This document shows, in pieces, positions 57,034-64,000 of a DNA stretch of 64,000 nucleotides; within the stretch, counting starts at the first letter, position 1, and every line of letters starts with the position of its first letter. The translations under genes were made by a program, and so were the position numbers. Source of the stretch: Pseudoalteromonas rubra. Its GTDB lineage: Bacteria > Pseudomonadota > Gammaproteobacteria > Enterobacterales > Alteromonadaceae. Below the pieces are notes generated by a model, which saw only the letters and a list, made by a program, of their open reading frames with translations, searched no databases and was not told where the DNA came from. Location: contig NZ_PNCI01000008.1 of assembly GCF_005887095.1 (NCBI RefSeq), positions 186,001 to 250,000 on the forward strand, read 5' to 3'.

Positions 57034-58835
57034 GGCTGCGCACTCACTTGCTGAAACAATACGAAGTCCTGGCCACTAGCCACACTCAGTCTGTCACCAT
57101 TTCCCACCCGTTGAGGCTCGACCTGACAGGCCGTCTCGTTGCTCAGTATGGCGGCCACCCGGGTGATATCACGACGACAATCCGCCAGCAACTCCTGCAC
57201 TGAACAGCGCGGCAGCTGCTCCATTAACAGATTGATCGGTACCAGGCTGTGCAGGCTCAATCCACGACCATAAAGTGCCCGGGTCGGGAACTCCCGGTGA
57301 TAATGAAAGGTGAAGAAATCGCCATCATGACAGCACAGTGGCAACAGCAGCTGCGGATCAATCACAGGCTCCAGTTCTATCACGGTTGTAAACACCCCCT
57401 GTAAGGCGTCTTCTTCCAGCTGTGCTGTGGAGACGCTCTCAACCTCAGCAACCTGACTCTGGATCAGTGTCTGCTTTTGCTGTTTATTATCAACTAACAA
57501 ACTCACCTGATAGCCAGCTTCGAGCAGGGCATCTGCAACCAGCGTCGTCGATAACCGCTCGCGGCCCACCAGCAAAACCCGTCCCTGCTGAACATGTTTG
57601 AGTTTTTGCCGTATCAGCCAGGCTTTGCTGTACGGGTAAATCAGGTTACCCAGCAGCTTATCATCGAGTTTCTCCGGTGCTTTAATCACATGCTGTTCAC
57701 TCACCAGCACAAAATCCGCCAGCGCGCCCAGCCGCTGGCTTTCTGCCAGCAAGCACCCAAACACCCGATCGCCTATTTTTAGCGAGCTCCGACTCTCTGC
57801 CACATGCACCACTTCGCCGATAAACTGACTCAACGGTACCAAAGCACTTTGCGACAACAGCTGGGGGTATTCACCGGCTAAAATTCGCTGATCCAGCTCC
57901 GAGAAACCACACCCGGTGACTTTTACCAGCACTTGTCCGGCAGCCACCACAGGACGCGCTACAACCTGCTGATGTAAGGTTTGGTCCTCGCTGTTTAACC
58001 GGCTTATCCGCATGACCTTATCATTCAGGCAGCGCTCCAAAAAAGCGCTCAGTGCCCGGTTAAACTGCTGCGCATCTTCCACATGCGGACAATGATGACA
58101 ATCCGCAAAAGTATGGGCCTGAAACTGTGCAATTTGCTGCTCTAACCCCGTGACATACTCACAGTGAATGAAAGGATCTGCTGCACCTGTGATCGCCAGT
58201 GACGGGATCTGAGCTTGCTGTAACAACGCCATTTCATCGCATAGAGGCCCGCTTTGCAGACCTGCCAGGATCCCTTCGCGCACACCGGGCTGAGTCAATT
58301 CAACACTGTGCGACACTTTCAGCCACTGCGCCAAAGAAACTTGCTCTTTATTGACGAACAGACCACACACCTGCTCAACATCCTCATCGCTCAATTCAGA
58401 GCGAAAAATACGCCCCTGAGATGGCTCTTCTTTAAACGCTTGCGCAGCCGTATCGGCTGAAAATGGTGGTGCGCCTACCAGTACGACACCTTTCACCTGA
58501 GGTAAGTGAGGCAAAGCATCCAGTGCCACGTGTCCTCCCAGACTGTGGCCAATGATGACACATTCATCCAGCTGCAATGCACCGATGAAATCACGTAATT
58601 GAGTCACACATCCGGCAAAGCTGTAAGCATCACTCTGATGTGCAGCAGACGACTCACCATGGCCAAGAAAATCCACAGCCAGACAATGAAAATGCGCACC
58701 GAAGTAGTTCATCTGGGCGTCAAATGCCGCCGCTTGCGAAGAGTTCCCATGCAAAAATATCAAAGTGGGGCCACGTCCGGTCGACTCCAGATAACTGATG
58801 GTGCCCTGGGAGGTGGTGAGTCTAGCTCGCTTCAT
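57027..58835 (-). CDS. Alpha/beta hydrolase fused to an MDR-like domain
   Basis: A 602-residue two-domain protein. The first domain (about 1-270) is an alpha/beta hydrolase with oxyanion motif HGNS (29-32) and a complete triad: Ser98 in GHSLGG, Asp220 in GAADPF and His248 in HHCPHVE. The second (about 275-560) follows the medium-chain dehydrogenase/reductase pattern: VLVKVTGCGFSELDQRILAG opens a GroES-like part, and VLLVGRERLSTTLVADALL sits where the glycine-rich nucleotide loop should be. That loop lacks the usual GxGxxG, so cofactor binding is doubtful. It overlaps the condensation-like gene by 14 bases and the exporter by seven. It may release or trim an acyl intermediate; the MDR part may be structural. 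Confidence 0.75.
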   Translation of the reverse strand: MKRARLTTSQGTISYLESTGRGPTLIFLHGNSSQAAAFDAQMNYFGAHFHCLAVDFLGHGESSAAHQSDAYSFAGCVTQLRDFIGALQLDECVIIGHSLGGHVALDALPHLPQVKGVVLVGAPPFSADTAAQAFKEEPSQGRIFRSELSDEDVEQVCGLFVNKEQVSLAQWLKVSHSVELTQPGVREGILAGLQSGPLCDEMALLQQAQIPSLAITGAADPFIHCEYVTGLEQQIAQFQAHTFADCHHCPHVEDAQQFNRALSAFLERCLNDKVMRISRLNSEDQTLHQQVVARPVVAAGQVLVKVTGCGFSELDQRILAGEYPQLLSQSALVPLSQFIGEVVHVAESRSSLKIGDRVFGCLLAESQRLGALADFVLVSEQHVIKAPEKLDDKLLGNLIYPYSKAWLIRQKLKHVQQGRVLLVGRERLSTTLVADALLEAGYQVSLLVDNKQQKQTLIQSQVAEVESVSTAQLEEDALQGVFTTVIELEPVIDPQLLLPLCCHDGDFFTFHYHREFPTRALYGRGLSLHSLVPINLLMEQLPRCSVQELLADCRRDITRVAAILSNETACQVEPQRVGNGDRLSVASGQDFVLFQQVSAQPC

Positions 58836-60072
58836 GATAAATCTCCTGATATTGTTCGATAAACGCGCTCACCTGACGACTAAATAGCGCATTAATTTGC
58901 TGTGCCATCGCCGTTGACATCAGCGGCTCACAGTAAGTGAAGACACAGTTCAACCTGTGTCCTGAGGTTGCCAGGTGGCATGCAATACCAACGTTTCCGG
59001 CATTGCGATTGGCAAAATTGGCATACTCCCGAACAACCACGCCGTGTCGGGCGGTATCAAACTGCACCACACCATGGTTGGTCATGGCAAAATCGCAGCC
59101 AAAGCGTGACGGGTTGTCCGCACTTTGACGCAACTGGTGCAATGATGGCTCGTCCATTGGCGGCACATAGCCAAGCTCAGTATCAATCGTTTGTGCTAAC
59201 TGCTGATCAAATTGACGAGCAAAAGTTGGCCAGTCCGTGCTGCCAGGCATATCCAGAGCACTGACGGCAATCAAACACCCGAGTGCAGAAGCCGCGCTTT
59301 TTACTGCGGTACGCTGCCTGAGTGAGATAGCCATTAACAGGCGCAACTGGCCTGTGCTGTGCACCTGTTTAATGGCCTGTGTCAAAATGTAGGTCAGGAC
59401 CGTGTTGAGTGCGCTACCACTGTGTTTGGCAATGGTTTTTAGTGCAACCAAAGCGTCTTGTTCAATGGTTTGTCGGCAAAATCGAGTGTGTCGCTGGGCC
59501 GGTTTTGCCTGTGTGACAACAGGCCATCCCATGTGGGCAGGCTGGGGCACCGCTGTGCCTCGTGCCCGCTCCAGCTGAGATTCAATCGCCGGTGCCAGTG
59601 CGCTGCGCTCGCTGTGTGTCAGGTTGTGATAACAATGCAGCAGCTGCTCAAGCAGGTAGGCCAGACTATGGCCATCCACCAGCGCATGGTGACAAGTCAG
59701 TGCAATGTGGCTTATCGCCGTGTCCTGCTGTTGGATAAGCAGAACAGAGCATAACTGCCGCTGCGGCTGTAATGGCGTGTTCAACACCGCCTGGAGCAAC
59801 GACGCCAAAGCCTTGTCATGTGCAACTTCCGCCACATCGAGCTCGTGCGGCTGGCCAGTAACAGACGCCTCTATAAAAGCATCCTGCTGATTATTCAGTG
59901 TCAGCATCAGTGCCGGATTAAGCTGTAACCAACGTGTCATCGCTTTAGCCAGTCTCGCCTCGTCGAGCTGTTGCCCAAGTGTCAGTAAAGACGTCGTCTG
60001 AGCATTCCCCTGCACATCGTGCAGAGCCGCCATTTTTCTCTCTAAAGTGCCAAGTGTTCTTATCTCGTTCAT
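58822..60072 (-). CDS. Condensation-superfamily acyltransferase (PapA-like)
   Basis: A 416-residue stand-alone member of the CoA-dependent acyltransferase/condensation superfamily. The catalytic HHxxxDG is intact (HHALVDG, 128-134). The second half has a shortened DFGWG-equivalent region (about 335-350, near SRFGCDFAMTNHG). Such proteins form esters or amides from acyl-CoA or acyl-carrier donors, as PapA enzymes do in mycobacterial lipids. It begins two bases after the monooxygenase stop, so it is translationally coupled. No carrier protein or adenylation domain is visible within the window. The acceptor is unknown. Confidence 0.75.
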   Translation of the reverse strand: MNEIRTLGTLERKMAALHDVQGNAQTTSLLTLGQQLDEARLAKAMTRWLQLNPALMLTLNNQQDAFIEASVTGQPHELDVAEVAHDKALASLLQAVLNTPLQPQRQLCSVLLIQQQDTAISHIALTCHHALVDGHSLAYLLEQLLHCYHNLTHSERSALAPAIESQLERARGTAVPQPAHMGWPVVTQAKPAQRHTRFCRQTIEQDALVALKTIAKHSGSALNTVLTYILTQAIKQVHSTGQLRLLMAISLRQRTAVKSAASALGCLIAVSALDMPGSTDWPTFARQFDQQLAQTIDTELGYVPPMDEPSLHQLRQSADNPSRFGCDFAMTNHGVVQFDTARHGVVVREYANFANRNAGNVGIACHLATSGHRLNCVFTYCEPLMSTAMAQQINALFSRQVSAFIEQYQEIYHEAS

Positions 60073-60074
60073 GA

Positions 60075-61538
60075 TCAGGCACTCTCAGCCAGTAACAGTG
60101 TGTCGTTAAGAAAACCGCGGCACTGTATTTCATTGCCACTGAAGGCAATGATTTTATCGGGCCGGACCAGCACACACTCGGCCTCAGGATCAAATTGATG
60201 TGCCACCGTTTCTCGTTGACATATCTGGATCCGGGCCTGATCGGCTGAATACGCCACTTGTTGAGCCAAACGCTCCGCACATGCTGCATCACTGACGAAC
60301 AAGGTGTATCCCGTGCCCTGATGCCGATAGCCTTGCAGATCTAGGGGTAAATAAATACGGCCTACCCCCTTGGCTGACTCAGCTGCAGCGTAATCAAGCT
60401 GGTAACCTGCCGCTGCCTGGACAAATTGACGGATAAAAGGGCGATTTTTCTGCTTGGGCGTAAATAGCGCTTCATCATCTGCCGAGTGCCGGTCAAGGCG
60501 CGCGATTAACGAGGTATTTTTATCAGTCAGGCGCAGTAACGATTTGGCGTTCTGGCGGCGCTCTGTGTCATAGCTATCTAGCAGCACGTCAGGCGCTTCG
60601 CCTTTAGCTACCTGAGCCAGTTTCCAGGCCAGATTATACGCATCACCAATCCCGGTATTCATACCAAAGCCACCGATTGGGCTAAATAAGTGACAGGCAT
60701 CACCGCAGATAAACACGTTGCCGCGTCTGAACTGGCTGGTTTCGCGATTGTAAAAGGGGGCCGATGAAATCCAGCTGGGTTCGAAAATCTCCAGATCCGG
60801 ATCAAGACGCTGCAAATGGGCCTGGATCAGGTCAAAATCAATGGTCTGTTTAGGGTCAAACGCCCCGGAAACCTTGATAACAACTCGGTGGTAACCCTCG
60901 GTCAGTGGCAGCAAAATAAAGAACCCCTTTTCGCTGACCATGTAGTAGCTCTGAGTGGTGTCACGGTTCCAGCGCACCTTCACATCCGCCAGAACAAAAT
61001 GCATATCATAATCGTACCCACTGAACGGTAATTTCAGTAATTCCCGGGTGCGACTGCGTGCGCCGTCACAGCCAACCACATAATCATAGGTCTCTTTATA
61101 TATCTGGCCATCACGGGACAGCGTCACCTGTACCTGATCACCCTGCTGCTGCAAGTCGACCAGTGCCGTGCCACGTTCCACCTCACAGCCCATTTCGGCC
61201 ATACGCGCCTGCAATGCTGCTTCGGTATCTGGTTGTGGCAGCATCAAAAAGTACGCAAAGCGACTGTTCAGTTGTTTAAAGTCCAGCTTAAACAAACGCT
61301 GGCCTTCATAAATTAAGTTTACACTCTGGTTTTGTTTGCCACGTGCAAGCAATTGCTCCGTCACGCCCAAATCATCCAGAATATCTAACGAAGCCGGGTT
61401 CACGCTCAGCGCTTTAGAACCGGACCCCGCAGCCACACGTGAATCAATCACGGTTGCATCAACGCCTAAACGTTTGAGTTGTAGCGCCAGCACCATGCCT
61501 GTTGGTCCGGCCCCTACAATTAAGACTTGCTTAACCAT
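60075..61538 (-). CDS. FAD-dependent class A monooxygenase (phenol hydroxylase-like)
   Basis: A 487-residue flavoprotein. The FAD-binding GAGPTG is at 9-14, the DG motif in VVGCDGARS, and the GD motif in CGDACHLFSPIGGFGMNTG. It has the FAD_binding_3 core with a C-terminal thioredoxin-like extension (about 370-487), as in phenol- or polyketide-hydroxylating enzymes. It probably hydroxylates an aromatic or enol substrate with NAD(P)H and oxygen. The ATG at 61538 is preferred; a frame from 61565 adds nine residues. It follows the aldo/keto reductase by 53 bases and leads into the condensation-like gene. Confidence 0.88.
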   Translation of the reverse strand: MVKQVLIVGAGPTGMVLALQLKRLGVDATVIDSRVAAGSGSKALSVNPASLDILDDLGVTEQLLARGKQNQSVNLIYEGQRLFKLDFKQLNSRFAYFLMLPQPDTEAALQARMAEMGCEVERGTALVDLQQQGDQVQVTLSRDGQIYKETYDYVVGCDGARSRTRELLKLPFSGYDYDMHFVLADVKVRWNRDTTQSYYMVSEKGFFILLPLTEGYHRVVIKVSGAFDPKQTIDFDLIQAHLQRLDPDLEIFEPSWISSAPFYNRETSQFRRGNVFICGDACHLFSPIGGFGMNTGIGDAYNLAWKLAQVAKGEAPDVLLDSYDTERRQNAKSLLRLTDKNTSLIARLDRHSADDEALFTPKQKNRPFIRQFVQAAAGYQLDYAAAESAKGVGRIYLPLDLQGYRHQGTGYTLFVSDAACAERLAQQVAYSADQARIQICQRETVAHQFDPEAECVLVRPDKIIAFSGNEIQCRGFLNDTLLLAESA

Positions 61539-61591
61539 TACACATACTCTTTTGTTGAGGGGCACCCAAACCTGGGTGCCGGAACTTAGAA

Positions 61592-62590
61592 TTACAGGTT
61601 AGTGCCTGCCAGAATCGCTTCCGGGTAGCGCTCACCCGCAACATTGTCGCGAGAGAACAACTCATCCAGAGACGTAATGATCGAGTCAGACAGGGTGACG
61701 TTCTGTGCCGCGAAATTGTCGCGCAGATATTTCACGCGTTTGGTGCCTGGGATAACATGGACGTTTTCATGACGGCTCAGTAGCCACGCCAGTGCAACCT
61801 GGCCTGTTGAGCAGCCCAGCTCGCGACTGATCTCTTCCACTTTATTAACCAGCGCCAGGTTAGTGTCGATATTTTCTTTCTGGAAACGAGGGAGTTTGGC
61901 GCGGAAATCTGAAGCCACGTCTGCCTGCTCGATTTGCTCTTTGCTGATCTGCCCGGTTAAGAAACCGCGCCCCAGCGGGCTGTAAGCGATAAACTGCACA
62001 CCCAAATCAATACAGGCCGGCAGGATCTCAGTTTCAATATCACGGCTCCACAGTGAATACTCGCTCTGCAGTGCTTCAACCTGGTGTACCTGGTTGGCAC
62101 GACGCAGCGTATCGGCAGAGACTTCAGACAGACCGATGGCCTTGATCTTACCCTCTTTAACCAGCTCAGCCAGCGCTTCCATAGGCTCTTCGATAGGCAC
62201 ATTCGGGTCACGACGGTGCATATAATAAATGTCCAGCGCTTCGAGGTTCATACGCTTCAGTGACGCCTCGCACGCTGCTTTGACATATTCTTTGCTGTTA
62301 TCAATGATCAGGTTGTATTTGTCGTTTGGATCGCGGCGAATACCAAATTTTGAGGCAAAGACGATATCATCACGCTTACTACCAATGTCACTGACAAACT
62401 GGCCCAGCAATGATTCGTTGTGACCCTGACCATACATATCCGCTGTATCGAAATGGTTATAACCCATATCCAGTGCAGCGTGCAGCGTTTCCAGAGATTG
62501 CGCATCATTGCGCTCACCGTAGAACTCACTCATTCCCATGCAGCCCAAGCCAATTGGAGATACCAGTTTGTTTGCTAGTCGTTTAGACAT
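61592..62590 (-). CDS. Aldo/keto reductase
   Basis: A 332-residue (beta/alpha)8 NADPH-dependent reductase. The catalytic tetrad is complete: Asp48, Tyr53, Lys81 and His125 (FDTADMY, ASKFG, YYMHRRDP). The family opening GLGCMGMSEFYG and the C-terminal NADPH-site HVIPGTKRVKYL are typical of the AKR13-like group. It probably reduces an aldehyde or ketone. The position between the HAD phosphatase and the monooxygenase suggests a reduction step in the pathway of the AfsA-like protein, though AKRs are also common housekeeping enzymes. Confidence 0.88.
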   Translation of the reverse strand: MSKRLANKLVSPIGLGCMGMSEFYGERNDAQSLETLHAALDMGYNHFDTADMYGQGHNESLLGQFVSDIGSKRDDIVFASKFGIRRDPNDKYNLIIDNSKEYVKAACEASLKRMNLEALDIYYMHRRDPNVPIEEPMEALAELVKEGKIKAIGLSEVSADTLRRANQVHQVEALQSEYSLWSRDIETEILPACIDLGVQFIAYSPLGRGFLTGQISKEQIEQADVASDFRAKLPRFQKENIDTNLALVNKVEEISRELGCSTGQVALAWLLSRHENVHVIPGTKRVKYLRDNFAAQNVTLSDSIITSLDELFSRDNVAGERYPEAILAGTNL

Positions 62591-62644
62591 AATTCTCTTC
62601 CATTTTAGTTAAGTTAAATTGTGTTCAATTACATTACCTGGATG

Positions 62645-62683
62645 CCAGAAACAGCCTCCCCGCGACGGGGCACTTATTTCTGG
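62645..62683. repeat. Nested inverted repeats ahead of the aldo/keto reductase gene
   Basis: An outer pair, CCAGAAA (62645-62651) and TTTCTGG (62677-62683), encloses a strong inner hairpin, CCCCG/CGGGG (62658-62670). No T run follows on either strand. It lies in the 137-base gap between the HAD and aldo/keto reductase genes and may act as an RNA processing or partial-termination element. Confidence 0.45.
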
Positions 62684-62727
62684 TTATCCTGCTGTAGTTA
62701 TCCAGTTGCGTTTATTGTTGATTAAAA

Positions 62728-63453
62728 TTAGAGGCAGACGTACTGCCTGAACGTACAGTTCTGATCAGAAACTGTGGTGAATACTTCATACCCGGCGTCC
62801 CGATTCGCGACCAGGGTTGGCGCTGGCGGATCTACCAGAAACCCTTTATTAACAGCACCTAACATAGGAAAGTCACTGAGGTCATCACCAAAAGCCAGAC
62901 AGTTTTCGGCAGAGATCTGGTGCTGACGTAAAAACTGCGCAATAAAATGTGCCTTCCCCTGACCTATGCTCGGCAGGTCATCCAGCTCGCCTGTATAGCG
63001 TCCATTTTTTTGCTGTTGAGGCGCGCACAACACATCACTGACCTGCCACACTGCCGCAAAAGGTGCCAGCAGGTGATACCCGGATCCGGAAACCAAAATG
63101 ATGTTATATCCAGCTTGCTGTAATGCCTTCAGTGCAGCCAGCGGAGCCGGCTTAGTGTAAGCATCTGGCTCGGGCAAAGTGGTAAACCACAGCTGCGCCG
63201 CCTCAGCAAACGCACTGACTTCAACCCCCTCAAATAAGGTGTAGTAAAAGCGATTGATTTCACTGCGTGGACGCTGCGCTGAAAATAAGCCCGTAAGGCG
63301 TTCGCGCCAGGCTCCGAACCGTTCAGCCGGAACCAAAAGCGCGTTGTCCTGTAAAAAGTCGGCGAATGAAAACATACTTTTCAGGTCGATAAGCGTGTTA
63401 TCGACGTCAAAGAACGCGCAGGGTCTCTGCGCGATGACATTAGGCTGCCACAT
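62728..63453 (-). CDS. HAD-superfamily phosphatase (HAD-IB, SerB-like)
   Basis: A 241-residue hydrolase. Motif I FFDVDNTL has the nucleophile Asp16 and Asp18. Motif II lies in ILVSGSGY, and motif IV is GDDLSD. A helical cap between motifs I and II is of the HAD-IB type (phosphoserine phosphatase-like). It overlaps the end of the AfsA-like gene by 14 bases, so the two are translationally coupled. In Streptomyces butyrolactone and methylenomycin-furan synthesis, the AfsA/MmfL product is a phosphate ester that needs a phosphatase; this protein would suit that step. A GTG one codon upstream is an alternative start. Confidence 0.85.
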   Translation of the reverse strand: MWQPNVIAQRPCAFFDVDNTLIDLKSMFSFADFLQDNALLVPAERFGAWRERLTGLFSAQRPRSEINRFYYTLFEGVEVSAFAEAAQLWFTTLPEPDAYTKPAPLAALKALQQAGYNIILVSGSGYHLLAPFAAVWQVSDVLCAPQQQKNGRYTGELDDLPSIGQGKAHFIAQFLRQHQISAENCLAFGDDLSDFPMLGAVNKGFLVDPPAPTLVANRDAGYEVFTTVSDQNCTFRQYVCL

Positions 63454-64000
63454 CACAGACGGCTCCTTGCTCAGCCAATGCCGTTTGCAGGTGCTCCACC
63501 GCCTGCTTGGCCATGCTGCCTTCTTTGCGAGACAGGAATTTCTCAGGGTAGGTACTGAACTTGGTCTTCACACGAGCACAATCCTGGCCGTTCTGCGATA
63601 AGGTCATCTCTACATCGAAGCACAAAGTGCCGCGCCCTTTGTCGGTGAAGCTCAAAATGCGATATTCCAGCTCCAGCGGCAGTGGAAATGCAAAGCTCAG
63701 ATATTCACTATCCAGCGAGTTAATCACGAAGTAACTTTTTTCAGCATCGGCCAGGAAATAGCGTTCGGTAATGGCCAAAAACGCCTGACGTGCAGATTCT
63801 GTCAGCACCATGCCCTGAATATGGTGCCCGGTGACATGGTCACCCATTTCATCGCAGGCATCGTCGATATAAATAGGCAGACGGTATACATTGTCTTCAA
63901 TTTGTTGCGGTTCCCCTAACATACCGTTGCGTTTTTGATGTTTATGGGTTTCCTGTTTATTCAGCTTATTAAAGGAAGGAGTTGCAAAGGCTGCTGCCAT
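63440..64000 (-). CDS. AfsA-like hotdog-domain protein (possibly partial at the window edge)
   Basis: At least 186 residues; the frame starts with an ATG exactly at the window edge, and the true start could lie outside. The segment DHVTGHHIQGMVLTESARQAF (split around residues 54-74) matches the conserved DH-x-PGM-x-L-x-E-x-x-RQA pattern of AfsA, the A-factor synthase family. A following region, SFAFPLPLELEYRI and LCFDVEMTLSQNG, fits the hotdog strands. One AfsA domain is visible; Streptomyces AfsA has two. AfsA proteins join a beta-ketoacyl group to dihydroxyacetone phosphate. It begins a tight run of enzymes including a phosphatase and reductase. Family moderately sure, reaction inferred. 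Confidence 0.65.
   Translation of the reverse strand: MAAAFATPSFNKLNKQETHKHQKRNGMLGEPQQIEDNVYRLPIYIDDACDEMGDHVTGHHIQGMVLTESARQAFLAITERYFLADAEKSYFVINSLDSEYLSFAFPLPLELEYRILSFTDKGRGTLCFDVEMTLSQNGQDCARVKTKFSTYPEKFLSRKEGSMAKQAVEHLQTALAEQGAVCDVAA

Overview
The window looks like a chromosomal segment of a marine gammaproteobacterium of the order Alteromonadales, most likely Pseudoalteromonas. This is inferred from the gene order and protein character, not from a database search. The left 25 kb is a complete, compact division and cell-wall (dcw) cluster on the minus strand: mraZ-rsmH-ftsL-ftsI-murE-murF-mraY-murD-ftsW-murG-murC-ddl-ftsQ-ftsA-ftsZ, then lpxC, secA and mutT. A dciA-type gene lies between lpxC and secA, where E. 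coli has secM. An M13 metallopeptidase lipoprotein and the start of a chitobiase/beta-hexosaminidase complete the left edge. The mraZ promoter carries four TGGNN repeats at exact 10-bp spacing, the expected MraZ autoregulatory site. Promoters are also readable for lpxC and secA. A membrane-bound GGDEF-EAL protein is transcribed divergently from mraZ. From about 28.8 to 42.8 kb lies an accessory island on the minus strand. It encodes a secreted 495-residue beta-propeller/FN3-like protein and, one base later, a 3746-residue SpvB/VCBS/RHS protein of the polymorphic-toxin type. These are followed by a small, A+T-rich membrane protein that could be its immunity protein and a small secreted helical-repeat protein. 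From 43 to 47.4 kb come a PhoA-type alkaline phosphatase lipoprotein, a CPA1 antiporter, a possible 53-codon small gene, and the family II pyrophosphatase ppaC with a hairpin over its ribosome binding site. From 47.5 to 64 kb the window is organised around quorum sensing. A complete LuxI-type synthase and a LuxR-type receptor are adjacent. A thermostable-hemolysin-family protein is divergent from luxI. One lux-box-like palindrome lies upstream of luxI, and a second lies upstream of a four-gene set (MDR oxidoreductase, secreted unknown, amidase, DMT transporter). Converging on luxR is an eight-gene biosynthetic operon that runs off the right edge: an AfsA-like hotdog protein, a HAD phosphatase, an aldo/keto reductase, a flavin monooxygenase, a condensation-superfamily acyltransferase, an alpha/beta-hydrolase fused to an MDR-type domain, a DMT exporter, and a protein joining a degenerate HMGL-like barrel to a winged-helix-like domain. 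AfsA, phosphatase and reductase together recall the butyrolactone and methylenomycin-furan signal pathways of Streptomyces. Their position next to a LuxI/LuxR pair is the most unusual feature of the window. No tRNA, rRNA, CRISPR array, insertion sequence or prophage was seen.
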